This document shows, one piece after another, positions 48,180 to 57,982 of a stretch of 64,000 nt of DNA. Position 1 is the stretch's first letter. Each line of letters begins with the position of its first letter. The position numbers and the translations under genes are program-made. Origin of the DNA: Candidatus Harpocratesius repetitus (GTDB lineage Archaea; Asgardarchaeota; Lokiarchaeia; Sigyniarchaeales; Promethearchaeaceae); assembly GCA_021498095.1 (NCBI GenBank), contig JAIZWK010000001.1, forward strand, positions 3,411,450 through 3,475,449, read 5' to 3'. Under the pieces are notes generated by a model. It was not told where the DNA came from, searched no databases, and worked only from the letters and a program-made list of their open reading frames with translations.

Positions 48180-49568
48180 ATGGCTCTTTACGACGCTGAT
48201 CTACATCTTCATTCCCCTTATTCTATTGCAGTCTCCAAGAATATTTCATTGGAAACGTTAAATAAAACGGCTGAAATAAAAGGAATTGATATTTTAGGAA
48301 CGGGAGATATCACGCAACCCAATTGGCGCAACTACATGCGCGAGAACTTGAAAAAATCAGATGGATCATGGAAATTTAAGAAGACTTCATTCATTCTTCA
48401 AACAGAATTAGAAGATAATGAATCAATTCATCAATTAATTTTGTTGCCGGATTTCTCGTCTGTGGATGCATTGGTTGAAAAGATTAGACCATATGTAAAG
48501 AATATTGATGGAAGATGGTCAGGTCGACCGCATGTACACCGAACACCAGAAGAATTGGTTGAAATTGTTTCAGATGTAAACGGTCTAATTGGTCCTGCTC
48601 ATGCTTTCACACCATTTAAATCGATTTTTCGACAAGGAAAATTTAATTTATTACGAGAAGCTTATGGAACAGCTGTGAAAAAGTTAGCATTTTTAGAATT
48701 AGGTTTATCTGCTGACTCATACCTCGCCGATAGAATGGAAGAACTTCAAAATATTACATTCCTCAGCAACAGTGATGCGCATTCTGAAGGACTAGATGCA
48801 GTAGGCAGAGAATTTAATAGATTTTTCATTGAAGAACCTACATTTAATGAAATAGAAAAAGCACTTTTCCGAAAAGGAAATCGTAAAGTAAATTTAAATT
48901 TGGGTTTGGATCCTCGCTTAGGAAAATATTATCAGATGTTTTGCTCAAAATGTCGTAGAAGAGTTTTAAGATCAATTCAGATTAAAAATCAAAACAAAGA
49001 AATGTCAGAGAAGAAAAAAGCAGTTTCAAATTATTTGAATATTTTTGGATTTCCTTTGAAATCTTGGGATGATACATTCTTATATTACGAATTTCCAACT
49101 AAACAAAGAGAACAACAATTTCTAAAGTTAGTAGCAAAGAAAAAAATTGAATGTGAGGCTTGTCGAAAAACAATTTGCAATGACCCAAAACACAAGAAAA
49201 ATAGTAAGATCCCACATCTTCAACTGGGAGTTAGTGAGCGTATCAATGATCTCGCAACTTGGGACAAACCTCATCACCCCAAACATCGACCTCCCTATCT
49301 TCGGATGATTCCCTTAATTGAAATACTTGCGAAAATTTTCAAAATTAAAACACTTAAATCAAAAACCCTCCTTCAACATTATCAAAATCTCATTTCTGAA
49401 TACGGAAATGAATTTTATATAATTATTGATTTAGATTTAGAAAGTGCTAAAAAAAAGTTCAAAGCAAGCCCTTATGAGAAAGTATTCAGAACGATTCAAG
49501 CATTTAGAAATGATGAAATCACCATCACTCCAGGGGGAGGGGGGAAATTCGGGGAAATTAGTTTATAA
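48180..49568 (+). CDS. Endonuclease Q-like PHP-domain protein
   Basis: PHP-type metal-dependent DNA repair nuclease of the archaeal EndoQ family, which cuts 5' of deaminated bases (uracil, hypoxanthine). 'YDADLHLHSPYS' at the start, 'GTGDITQPNW', 'GPAHAFTPF' and 'LSNSDAHS' are the PHP metal ligands in order. A four-Cys zinc motif follows ('CSKCRRR', then 'CEACRKTIC'), and the C-terminal part has 'IPHLQLGVSERINDLA', all characteristic of the family. The ATG at 48180 gives the conserved 'MALYDADLH'; 48171 is the only longer alternative. Length about 462 residues, slightly above the family norm. Confidence 0.88.
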   Translation: MALYDADLHLHSPYSIAVSKNISLETLNKTAEIKGIDILGTGDITQPNWRNYMRENLKKSDGSWKFKKTSFILQTELEDNESIHQLILLPDFSSVDALVEKIRPYVKNIDGRWSGRPHVHRTPEELVEIVSDVNGLIGPAHAFTPFKSIFRQGKFNLLREAYGTAVKKLAFLELGLSADSYLADRMEELQNITFLSNSDAHSEGLDAVGREFNRFFIEEPTFNEIEKALFRKGNRKVNLNLGLDPRLGKYYQMFCSKCRRRVLRSIQIKNQNKEMSEKKKAVSNYLNIFGFPLKSWDDTFLYYEFPTKQREQQFLKLVAKKKIECEACRKTICNDPKHKKNSKIPHLQLGVSERINDLATWDKPHHPKHRPPYLRMIPLIEILAKIFKIKTLKSKTLLQHYQNLISEYGNEFYIIIDLDLESAKKKFKASPYEKVFRTIQAFRNDEITITPGGGGKFGEISL

Positions 49569-49615
49569 ATTATGAATAATAAAACTAATCAACACTAAGA
49601 ATCAAAGGATTATTT

Positions 49616-50821
49616 TTAAATAGGAATAAGTAAATCCTTAGCATTATTTCCAACGACTATTTGAAGAAAAACATGAGTAGATGGAAAGGAGCCTATAACC
49701 AATTCAAGATTTCCACGAATTCGAACTTTTTCTAATAGCCTAACATTTTCTGTAAAACGCCCTCTAAGGGTAAAAACTTGCTGAATGTTTTCTAACTTAA
49801 TCCCAAAGTTATCGAGAATTTGCTGCTTTTTAGAATTAATATTAGGCGGATGAATAATTCGTACATTTCCTAATTCAACTTTACATGGTGTAATCCACCA
49901 GTACTCATCCCCTATTACTTGAGCCTGCACTTCAATTATTCCAAATGTTTGGATTTTCTGGGATTCAAATTGATTAATTTTTGCATACGATTCACGATTT
50001 TCAAATTCAAAGTAGCGAATAAAAAATTCTCGATTTCTAAAAAAACCTTGATGTAATTTCCGTAATTCAATATGAACAAATGAATGAAAAGGAATATGAT
50101 GCGCAGGAACCCTTAGATCATAAAGCTTCTCCAATTCTTTTATGGAATATCCTCTTAATCTTGAATTATACTTATCCTTCTCTTCTCGAAAAAGATTTGA
50201 AAGATAATTTCTCACCCGCAGGCCGGCATCGAAACCATAGATAATTAGATCAATATCTGAATCTTCATCATTCATCCCAATTAGACAAGATCCTGTAACT
50301 CCAAAATGATTCTGATTCAATCCGGTATTTTCACATAATTCATGGATAAAATCGATTGCATCTTTAAGAACATCATTTGATTTAGCATTCTTTTTAGAAT
50401 TAATATTCTTTTCATTTATTAATTGGTTAATTTCTTCAGATGTAAATTCTTTTGAATTTATTCGGAAATCATTTAATGCCATTGATTCAGGACGGTAATG
50501 TTTTCGAATTAAAGAATATGAAACTTGTGGAATCAGAAAATCACGATTCTGGTGAGAAAGTGGGATGTGTGGATATAATAATTGAAGAATTTCGAATTTT
50601 GCGGCTAAAGATTTCAACTTATAAAAAAAATTGGAATTAATTATTCGAAATTTAGGATAAAAAAGCTTTTTAATTTTTGTTTTGTCGATATTTTTTATCT
50701 TAATTTGAGGAATATAACGGGGAAGTGCAACTACAGCACCTTTAGGATGTTGAAAACCTTTCACTTCAAAAAAACTTCCATCAATTAACTCAATAAAGTC
50801 TCCTTCCAGAAATATGCTCAT
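49616..50821 (-). CDS. Archaeal nucleotidyltransferase-domain protein (COG2413-like)
   Basis: A 401-residue protein. The first 60 residues ('[21 protein letters not shown]') form a small beta domain. Residues about 165-215 contain the minimal nucleotidyltransferase signature '[23 protein letters not shown]' (GS followed by DxD). The remainder ('[21 protein letters not shown]', '[14 protein letters not shown]') is conserved in archaeal proteins of this type. Substrate unknown. The gene is divergent from folE with about 43 bp between starts, so the two share a regulatory region. Confidence 0.7.
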   Translation of the reverse strand: MSIFLEGDFIELIDGSFFEVKGFQHPKGAVVALPRYIPQIKIKNIDKTKIKKLFYPKFRIINSNFFYKLKSLAAKFEILQLLYPHIPLSHQNRDFLIPQVSYSLIRKHYRPESMALNDFRINSKEFTSEEINQLINEKNINSKKNAKSNDVLKDAIDFIHELCENTGLNQNHFGVTGSCLIGMNDEDSDIDLIIYGFDAGLRVRNYLSNLFREEKDKYNSRLRGYSIKELEKLYDLRVPAHHIPFHSFVHIELRKLHQGFFRNREFFIRYFEFENRESYAKINQFESQKIQTFGIIEVQAQVIGDEYWWITPCKVELGNVRIIHPPNINSKKQQILDNFGIKLENIQQVFTLRGRFTENVRLLEKVRIRGNLELVIGSFPSTHVFLQIVVGNNAKDLLIPI

Positions 50822-50864
50822 TTTTTTCCTTAATTTTATTTGGAATCAAACATTTATCAAAATA

Positions 50865-51413
50865 ATGAAAATGGAGAATCTTATCCGAGAGATGCTTATT
50901 GAATTAGGAGAAGATCCAGATAGAGAAGGATTACTGAAAACTCCAGAGCGAACAGCGAAAGCTATGAAATTTTTGACCCAAGGATATACACAAGATATTA
51001 ATGAAGTAATTAATGGTGCTCTTTTTGAAAGTGAATCTGATGAGATGATTATTGTAAAAAATATTGAAGTTTATTCAATGTGCGAACACCATATGCTTCC
51101 ATTTATTGGAAAATGTCATTTAGGATACATCCCAAATGGTAAAATTATTGGTTTATCAAAAATTGCTCGAATAGTTGATGTATTTGCTCGACGATTACAA
51201 ATCCAGGAAAGGCTTACTAAGCAAATTGCAGATGCAGTTATGAAATACACAGGTGCAATGGGAGTAGGTGTTGTAATCGAAGCTCAACACTTGTGCATGA
51301 TGATGCGAGGTGTTGAAAAACAGAATTCAGTAATGACCACTTCATCAATGACAGGAGTTTTTCGAAAAGATCCAAAAACTCGAACAGAATTTCTAAGTTT
51401 AATTCAAAAATAA
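50865..51413 (+). CDS. folE: GTP cyclohydrolase I
   Basis: Converts GTP to dihydroneopterin triphosphate, the entry to folate and possibly methanopterin. The 182-residue protein from the ATG at 50865 ('[20 protein letters not shown]') is a full type I enzyme: '[13 protein letters not shown]', the zinc/active-site block '[14 protein letters not shown]' and '[23 protein letters not shown]', then 'HLCMMMRGV'. The ATG at 50814 lies inside the neighbouring gene's 5' end and gives a non-conserved extension, so I reject it. Many methanogens use MptA instead, so a bacterial-type FolE is a notable choice. Confidence 0.93.
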   Translation: MKMENLIREMLIELGEDPDREGLLKTPERTAKAMKFLTQGYTQDINEVINGALFESESDEMIIVKNIEVYSMCEHHMLPFIGKCHLGYIPNGKIIGLSKIARIVDVFARRLQIQERLTKQIADAVMKYTGAMGVGVVIEAQHLCMMMRGVEKQNSVMTTSSMTGVFRKDPKTRTEFLSLIQK

Positions 51414-51486
51414 ATAGAGAATAATTTAGCAACTAAGAAATACTTCACTTGTCATTCTCATATTTATCTAATTCTTCTTTCTTTTT

Positions 51487-52254
51487 TCATTTCTGATGAT
51501 AGTTTTTTATCCATTTTAATGAATGATCAATAAATTCAGTTAAATGTTCGCCTTGAAACTCATGGGTAGCCCCTTTTACTTCGATATACTTCTGCTCAGT
51601 TTTATTAGGAAGAAGAGAATATGCTTTACGCGTCCATTTTGGTAACACACCATTATCTGCATCTCCTTGTATGATTAAACAAGATTCAGTAAAATTCTGT
51701 AACCGTTTCTCAATATCTATTGCCCAAATGGTATCTAAAAAGGATTTTTCAAGTATTAATGGTTCATTATTAGCAGAAGGAATAGTTATTGGTTTTCGAC
51801 TGAACATAGCTGCAATTCTCATGAAAAAACCTTTCTTTCCAATGATCTTTCTCATGTAAAAGGCAGGTGCCCAAAAGACGGTCGTAATTCGTTCAGGAAT
51901 ATTGGCTAACAAAGATGTTAGACCTCCAAAACTTAAACCAATAATGCTTATTTTAGTAAAACCTTGACTCTTACTCCATGAAAATACAGATTCGAGATCT
52001 TTTACTTGCTGAGTAATTGTTATAGGTATTCTTGGGTTTTTTCCTGAACCTGAAAAATCAAAAGTAAGTGCAGCAAAACCTATTTCAGTAAATTTTTCTG
52101 CCGTGGCTGGAAAACGTCCCCATTCATTCTGATCACCGGTGAAACCATGGCAAAGTATTACAAGATCAGTTGGAGATGAGTCATCTTCTGGCAAATATAA
52201 AATTCCACCTAAAGTCTGCTGATTGGTAGGTAATTGAATTTTTCTTTGTTTCAT
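51487..52254 (-). CDS. Alpha/beta hydrolase
   Basis: A 255-residue cytoplasmic alpha/beta-hydrolase. 'LCHGFTGDQNEWG' is the oxyanion-hole segment, 'IIGLSFGG' the nucleophile elbow (GxSxGG), 'IIQGDADNGVLP' carries the acidic residue, and 'KGATHEFQG' the catalytic His. Similar proteins act as esterases or peptidases on short acyl substrates; the precise substrate cannot be read from the sequence. Convergent with folE, 73 bp apart. Confidence 0.85.
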   Translation of the reverse strand: MKQRKIQLPTNQQTLGGILYLPEDDSSPTDLVILCHGFTGDQNEWGRFPATAEKFTEIGFAALTFDFSGSGKNPRIPITITQQVKDLESVFSWSKSQGFTKISIIGLSFGGLTSLLANIPERITTVFWAPAFYMRKIIGKKGFFMRIAAMFSRKPITIPSANNEPLILEKSFLDTIWAIDIEKRLQNFTESCLIIQGDADNGVLPKWTRKAYSLLPNKTEQKYIEVKGATHEFQGEHLTEFIDHSLKWIKNYHQK

Positions 52255-52354
52255 AAAATCATTTCCGTTAATTTACAATTGAATTAACTTATATTTGAAA
52301 ATTATTTTTGTATCTTCGATCTATCAATTAATTCGATAAAAATGCATGAAAAGA

Positions 52355-54184
52355 CTAATTTTGCTCAAATGAAGTACCGAATTTTAAGGCTAACTCTGCT
52401 CGGTAAAGCTCTTTTCCCAAATAAGCCGCATGATCCAATCGACTAACAAGATTTTTCTTTAAAATATTTTTATAGAGTGATTCAGCATTATTACCAATAA
52501 AAATTCGTGGTTTTTCATTATAATTAGTGTAATGTACAGCAACTATCTGATTATTGTCAAGATCGACATATATTTTAAAAAATCCTGAGGGGTCCATCTT
52601 TGCATCTGTGATATTGGGTGAAATTGAGAAAATTTCAGCTTTTTGCTTATTTTTCCCCTCTTGATTTTGAAATAACATGGAAGGAACAGGAGTGTATTCC
52701 CTCTTGGATTTGAAAGAAAATGCATTAATTCCCAAATTTATTGGAGGTGCTTTATTTACTTTCGCTAAAAACATTAAGTTAGAACTTTTTTGAAATTCTG
52801 ATATAACCAAATGGCATTTTTTGGAATATTCTGTTAAAAGAACGCCTGAAATCTGCAGTTCTGTAAACAATGAAGAAAGCAAGGCAGTAATTCCCGGAGA
52901 ATCTGCATCCATCAATTCGATTACATTACTTGCGCCTGCAAATAATTGGGGAATTGGAAAATTGTTAAGATGATAAAAACTTGATTTATTCTTTTCAATT
53001 TTTAATTGGATTGGATTTGATTTATTCAAATTTGAATTATTTTGTTGTATATTATCTTGTTTTGAATGATTTTGATTTGAATCATTAAAATTTATTTGTT
53101 CTGAATTTGGATCATCTTGATTTTGAAGATTGTTAATTAAATACCGAAGAACCCAATATCGTTGGAGTGAAATAACTAAACCTGGTCTAATTGGCGTGCT
53201 TAACAAAGGATCTAAAAGAATTTTCTTAAATCCATAAGAACTAACCTGAATATAAAAGGCTAATAACATTTTCAAATACGAGGATTCTAATGGGGCTAAT
53301 TGCTTAAAATCAAATGGAAATTCTAAATCCAAATCACTATAATCGAATTTATAATCAGAAGGAGAGAATTCTGGCGGAATAAGGCAAACTACAGTAATAT
53401 CTTTAGGTATATCTTTCAATTGATCAAAATTATTCGGTGTTAAATTTAAAACCATAGATGCCCCATATTTTACTGCAGTGCGTATTTCTGAGGCATTTCC
53501 ACTGTCAATTGAAAAAGGAACGGCATATTTTTTTCTTAATTTGGGAAGAATCTCTTGAATTCGCGCACAATGATCCTCATAAGGCACACAACCTAAATCA
53601 ATTATATCAGCGCCATGTTCAATAAGTAATTCAATTTTTTTAAAGAGAAGGTCGTTTGAAAGAAGAGGAAAATCAACAATTTCACCTAAAACAACTGGTG
53701 GAAGATGGGGACTAAAAATAACATCAGGAAATTCAGATGAGAGTGAAAAGGAAGGACTAAGGGAGCCACTTTTTAGTGATTTGAGAACTTTTTTTATATG
53801 TTTATTAAAATTCTCTTGACCTAAGCTATAAGGTGTGAATTCTGCGAGTTTTAATGATTTTAGATCATTAATTGATGTCTGTTTTAATAATGCGGTAATT
53901 TGGGAAGCAAATTTTGGCCCTTTTATAATTGGAATGTGAATTGCTTCTTCTATCTTATTTGGATTCCATGGTATCAGCCCTGAAATCATTATCAGATCAT
54001 ATTTTTCTAAAGATATTTTCTGCAAACAGTTCAGAACAGATTGCGGTGAACTAAGCGAAATGACAGATACAGGACATTGATGGACAAAAAGTTGAAATCG
54101 ATCATCCACGAATTGTTCATGTAAAGACTCTAATTGTGGAGCAGCTTCTTTTCCTGTTATTAAAAGAATCTTAGTAATACTCAT
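52355..54184 (-). CDS. Archaeal dihydropteroate synthase-related protein
   Basis: A 609-residue member of the archaeal DHPS-related family (two-part architecture). The N-terminal 150 residues are unique to the family. The middle has a pterin-binding TIM barrel: 'LIEHGADIIDLGCVP', 'VPFSIDSGNASEIRTAVKYGA' and 'GFKKILLDPLLSTPIRPG'. The C-terminal 150 residues are again family-specific. An Asn/Gln-rich insert lies near residues 360-400. The family is thought to join pterin to an arylamine in methanopterin or folate synthesis, but its exact reaction is unsettled. Nine bases separate its start from the end of the flavoprotein gene upstream, so both form one operon. Stop is TAG. Confidence 0.8.
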   Translation of the reverse strand: MSITKILLITGKEAAPQLESLHEQFVDDRFQLFVHQCPVSVISLSSPQSVLNCLQKISLEKYDLIMISGLIPWNPNKIEEAIHIPIIKGPKFASQITALLKQTSINDLKSLKLAEFTPYSLGQENFNKHIKKVLKSLKSGSLSPSFSLSSEFPDVIFSPHLPPVVLGEIVDFPLLSNDLLFKKIELLIEHGADIIDLGCVPYEDHCARIQEILPKLRKKYAVPFSIDSGNASEIRTAVKYGASMVLNLTPNNFDQLKDIPKDITVVCLIPPEFSPSDYKFDYSDLDLEFPFDFKQLAPLESSYLKMLLAFYIQVSSYGFKKILLDPLLSTPIRPGLVISLQRYWVLRYLINNLQNQDDPNSEQINFNDSNQNHSKQDNIQQNNSNLNKSNPIQLKIEKNKSSFYHLNNFPIPQLFAGASNVIELMDADSPGITALLSSLFTELQISGVLLTEYSKKCHLVISEFQKSSNLMFLAKVNKAPPINLGINAFSFKSKREYTPVPSMLFQNQEGKNKQKAEIFSISPNITDAKMDPSGFFKIYVDLDNNQIVAVHYTNYNEKPRIFIGNNAESLYKNILKKNLVSRLDHAAYLGKELYRAELALKFGTSFEQN

Positions 54185-54193
54185 ATTAAAACC

Positions 54194-54772
54194 TTAATTT
54201 AATGGAAAATTTTCTTGAACTGCCTTACATAAATTTCGAGGGTTCTCAAATAAAGAAACTGTGGGAAATTTCCTTAAAGAACGCGCATTTTGGCTGTTAA
54301 AATTGTCAACGGTAATTTGTATTGTTTTTCCATTTGGAGTAATGGTTGAGATAATGCCAGGTATTAAATCACAAGGGACGGCATAAATTGGTCCATTTCC
54401 TTTAATCATTTGTGAAAAGATATTAGTTATTAATGAATCTGCTATTCCAACATTCATTTTCCCAACTGAATTAGCAGAAAGCGGACTTATTATTAATAAA
54501 TCATAGGTATGAAGATTAAACTTAGCACAAATAGGAAATCCTGGTGGTTGATCTTGTTCACGATATATATGTTTAATCTGCTGTGGATGCGAAGACTGCA
54601 AGTTTTTTAAACGCTCATATAATCTATAAGTGTTTAATACTGTTTCAGCAGCTGAAGATAGAAAAAGATCAACTCTCAATCCCTTTTCAACTAATTCTGC
54701 AAAACAGTCTATACTCTCTTTTAAAAGATGTCCAGAACCAGTAATACCCCATGCTATTTTTTCATGTCCCAT
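54194..54772 (-). CDS. Archaeoflavoprotein / dihydromethanopterin reductase-like
   Basis: A 192-residue flavoprotein of the UbiX/PPC-decarboxylase fold. 'WGITGSGHLL' is the FMN-binding start, 'LFLSSAAETVL' and 'LLIISPLSANSVGKM' follow, and 'NVGIADSLITNIFSQ' completes the signature of the AF1518/DmrX-type family. Homologues in methanogens and methylotrophs reduce dihydromethanopterin. Its coupling to the DHPS-related gene strengthens a role in tetrahydromethanopterin synthesis. Confidence 0.8.
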   Translation of the reverse strand: MGHEKIAWGITGSGHLLKESIDCFAELVEKGLRVDLFLSSAAETVLNTYRLYERLKNLQSSHPQQIKHIYREQDQPPGFPICAKFNLHTYDLLIISPLSANSVGKMNVGIADSLITNIFSQMIKGNGPIYAVPCDLIPGIISTITPNGKTIQITVDNFNSQNARSLRKFPTVSLFENPRNLCKAVQENFPLN

Positions 54773-55162
54773 GATGAAATTTCACTGTACATTGATTTAA
54801 ATATTTAGCTTTTTTTGGATTTGTGTTAATTAAAAAGAGATAAAGTGATAAAAAAGAAATAAGATTTGCTAAAAAGACATGAAAGATTAATTAAAATATT
54901 CACGTGCTTTTTGTTGCTGCAGAATAAATTTTGTAAATTCACTGCAAGAATATTTTTCATAATAATAGCTTTCCACTTATTGATACTTACTGAAATAATA
55001 ATGTCCATTTTTATATGTAAAAAATGCAGAATTTTTTTGAATCGCCATTATACTTTTCTTCAAATTTTGCGTTTAAAAGAATTTCCTTGACAGCAATCAA
55101 AAGGATTTTATTTTACCTTCGTCAAACAAATCTTTTTATTACGGCCGTCAAAGAAAAAATAT
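54773..55162. other. Intergenic region, nothing recognised
   Basis: Nearly 400 AT-rich bases between divergent genes. Short open frames here are low-complexity and unconvincing. Confidence 0.5.
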
Positions 55163-55951
55163 ATGACAGAAATTAAGTCAAATGCATTTGAAACGGGGCG
55201 AACTTATTCAGAACTTCAAAAAATCATTCTTAAAATTCTTCTTGAAGGACCTTATCGGCAAAATGAACTGCAAACTGAACTTCAGAAACGTATGAATCGA
55301 AAGATTACACCTCAAAATCTTTCTTATCATCTAAATGTGTTAGGAAAAAAGCAATTAATCGAAAAAAAAATCATAGTGCAAATTGGAAATGCGCGCATTG
55401 ATGAAATAAGAATAAATACAGGACATTTGTAAGAAATAAGGAGAATTTTAGGAATTGATATTCCAAATTATACGCTAATTACTGGTTTTGGAAAAATGAC
55501 GTTAGGTCACCGAATTCCTGATATTGTTTTCAATGCGCTCAGACGCTTGAATTTTCCTATAACACGGATTGTATGCTTTACTACGCAAGATTCAAAAGTA
55601 ATTCGTGATGCAAAAGAAAAGGAAGAAAAATTAATAAAAGTAGAAAAATATCATTATCAATACAGATACAGGGAAGATTTCTGCAATTTAGATTCAAAAT
55701 TATATCAACATGATTTAGATCATATATTACGGGAAGAATTAAAAAGCGCCAACCTTATTCTGGATTTAACACCTATGTCAAAGCTTTTTTCCTTTTAAAT
55801 GTTGGAACTCGCTAATCGATATCATTTACCCTGTTTTTTCTTAGGACAGGGAAAAAATGGCAAAGAATTGTTGATTTGGATGAGTGAAGTGAAGTTAGAA
55901 GGAACTATGAACACTGTGACAGTTCATTTAAATTCTTCAAAGGGAAAATAG
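55163..55951 (+). pseudogene. Winged-helix plus CARF-like regulator with two in-frame TAA codons
   Basis: One frame of 263 codons is interrupted only by TAA at 55430-55432 and at 55796-55798; no frameshift occurs. The first part is a winged helix ('LEGPYRQNELQTELQ', 'QNLSYHLNVLGKKQLI'). After the first stop comes a Rossmann-like start ('YTLITGFGKMTLGH', 'ITRIVCFTTQDS'), then 'ILDLTPMSKLFSF', which recalls the CARF 'DxTxGxK' segment, the second stop, and 'CFFLGQGKNGKELLIWM'. It overlaps the end of the next minus-strand gene by 28 bp. Decay by two point mutations is likely; the regulator may have sensed a nucleotide signal. No CRISPR array or cas gene is in the window. Confidence 0.65.
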
Positions 55952-57123
55952 ATATCGTCGAGAATTGTTCCTTTTGTTTCAAATAATCCCATATGATCTA
56001 GGAGGTCTTGAACTGGCCCTCCCAGAATTCCTTCTGCAATAAGACAAGCACCTTGAGCCGCAGTTTTCGCTTGTTTTGAGTAAGATTTCAAGTAATCAAA
56101 TTCAAATAAGGGGCTTTCACCTAATTTAAATAATTGAAGTCGTTTTTGAAGTTTCATTTTCAACCATTGAAGATCGACCCCTAAGCCAGTCAGTAGAACT
56201 AGAATTCGATAATTTGAAGAAGATCGATAAAAAGAAGAGATTTTTGTAAAGTGAAATGAGTCTGCAAGTTGGAGAAGTGCCTTCGCTATTTGTTCGATCA
56301 GTATTAATTTGATGGGAGAATTTTCTGCTAATTGCTTAAACATTTTATATCCAGGCAAATTAGCTTCTCTACTGCCATAATTAATCTTATCATCCTCATT
56401 CTTATTGTTTAAATATCCAAGAGCAAAAGATGATAACATTGAGTCAATTCCCCCCTGATAAATCGATTTTTTAGATTTGATATGATCTTTACCTAAGAAT
56501 ACCAGTTCAGAGTCCATTCTTCCCAAAGATTTAAATCCAATTAGATTGCTTCCACCAATACCATCAATAATTTTGCCATGTTCTACAGCAACAGCTGCAG
56601 AAAATCCACGTCCTATTTCTAGCATTATATAATTAATTTCTTGAAATTTAAGATCTTTTTCATTCGATATTTGGTGAATTCCCTGAACCACATTGCATAC
56701 TTTATCTGCTGTTCCCATATCTATTATATTTATTTTTCGATAGCGCGGAACGGTTGAAAAATGCTTCACTCCAGGGATAATATAAATTGGTATTGAAAGT
56801 TCAATAGACACTTCTTTCAAAAGATAAAGAACTTGGCTTAAACCCATTATTGCTTGTTCCTTAGATGAATGTAGAGTAATTAAAGAAATTTCATGTTGTG
56901 AAATATTGGAAATATCCCTAAGTGGCAGACCAAATCCACTAGGAGCGGCAATTGCATCCAATGGAAGCTGTTCTTTAATTAAATTCACCACTAATTCAGG
57001 ATTTGCTTTTATTGAAGAAGAAGAAAGAGTAAAATCGAAAAATACGACTCGTGAATCACCCTCAATCTCACATCCATAAAAATCCCATGAAACACTCCCT
57101 GGATCAACGCCCAACACACGCAT
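55924..57123 (-). CDS. DUF1464 ASKHA-fold protein (predicted sugar/acid kinase)
   Basis: The start is at the ATG at 57123, giving 'MRVLGVDPGSVSWDFYG', the phosphate-1 motif of the actin/hexokinase/acetate-kinase fold; the 57159 start adds a non-conserved dozen residues. 'INIIDMGTADKVCNVVQGI' and 'MLEIGRGFSAAVAVEHGKIID' are the next nucleotide-binding elements, and 'GGSNLIGFKSLG' follows. The family (COG2441) has been called a predicted butyrate kinase, with no experimental role that I can recall. In archaea it often lies near pterin or DUF447 genes, as here (DUF447 is divergent, 81 bp away). Confidence 0.8.
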   Translation of the reverse strand: MRVLGVDPGSVSWDFYGCEIEGDSRVVFFDFTLSSSSIKANPELVVNLIKEQLPLDAIAAPSGFGLPLRDISNISQHEISLITLHSSKEQAIMGLSQVLYLLKEVSIELSIPIYIIPGVKHFSTVPRYRKINIIDMGTADKVCNVVQGIHQISNEKDLKFQEINYIMLEIGRGFSAAVAVEHGKIIDGIGGSNLIGFKSLGRMDSELVFLGKDHIKSKKSIYQGGIDSMLSSFALGYLNNKNEDDKINYGSREANLPGYKMFKQLAENSPIKLILIEQIAKALLQLADSFHFTKISSFYRSSSNYRILVLLTGLGVDLQWLKMKLQKRLQLFKLGESPLFEFDYLKSYSKQAKTAAQGACLIAEGILGGPVQDLLDHMGLFETKGTILDDIYFPFEEFK

Positions 57124-57204
57124 GAAAATCAAAATAACTAGGGTTTGGAGATTTTTCAACTTTCCCGAAAATTCTTTTAGTTCAACAACATATATTAAAT
57201 AAAC

Positions 57205-57918
57205 ATGAATGAACTCTCTTCATACAGAATACATGACGATTTACTCACTTTCAAGCCATTTATTAATTATGAATCAATTGTTTGTGTATATTTTCCCAAT
57301 ACAGAAAAAAAAATTAATGCCGCATGCATTGGTGTTCATTTTACCCCAACAAACGAAGTTTATATTCATGCATATGAAGATACACATACTAAAGAATTGT
57401 TAACTGTCGGAACTCGCTTTTCTATCAATTTTTCAGAAAATTTTTATGAATACGTTGTAGCTGCTTTAAGACGGAAAGATCATGATGAACCCATAGATGA
57501 ACTACCAAGATCAGCCTTTTTAATAAGTGATTCTATACCTATTCTAAAAAGTGCATGGGCAGCGGTTGAATGTGAAGTATTGGCCCTGCCTTCATCTTTA
57601 CTCGAAAAACCAGTATGCAAACGGAGAGAAATTCCAAATATTCGTGCTCGAATTATTAAAAAAGAGGTTTTTCGACTACCTGTATTATTCAATAATAGAT
57701 CTATGAATCTATCAATTGAAGCACTAATATTAGTTACCAGAATTCCTATTTATGAAAAATATTCAAAAGAATTTAATGATACATTAAAAATATATAATAT
57801 TATCAAACGAAAGATCATCAGTTGGCGGGACATGGAAAGATTTCATCAATCTTATGAGTTGATGGATAATTATTTGATTGAAAATGGTGTAAAACCACAA
57901 GAATTGTCTTTTTTTTAA
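57205..57918 (+). CDS. DUF447-family FMN-binding-like protein
   Basis: A 237-residue protein of the archaeal DUF447 (COG2457) family, a split-barrel related to flavin reductases. 'YFPNTEKKINAACIGVHFTP' is the characteristic start, 'INFSENFYEYVVAALRRKDHD' and 'ILKSAWAAVECEVLAL' follow. A helical C-terminal domain ('LSIEALILVTRIPIY', 'IINNRSW'-like region replaced by 'IISWRDMERFHQSYELM') closes it. The gene is conserved in methanogens close to RFAP synthase, suggesting a part in methanopterin synthesis. Exact reaction unknown. Confidence 0.8.
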   Translation: MNELSSYRIHDDLLTFKPFINYESIVCVYFPNTEKKINAACIGVHFTPTNEVYIHAYEDTHTKELLTVGTRFSINFSENFYEYVVAALRRKDHDEPIDELPRSAFLISDSIPILKSAWAAVECEVLALPSSLLEKPVCKRREIPNIRARIIKKEVFRLPVLFNNRSMNLSIEALILVTRIPIYEKYSKEFNDTLKIYNIIKRKIISWRDMERFHQSYELMDNYLIENGVKPQELSFF

Positions 57919-57982
57919 TTATTCGCTTGAAAAAAAAGAAGAATGAAGTGCTTATAATAAAAAGTAATTTAAAAAAAGATTT

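Noticed and set aside
55163..55951. CRISPR-Cas locus around the CARF-like gene
   Set aside because: No repeats, no cas genes and no other CARF or effector genes are present in the window.
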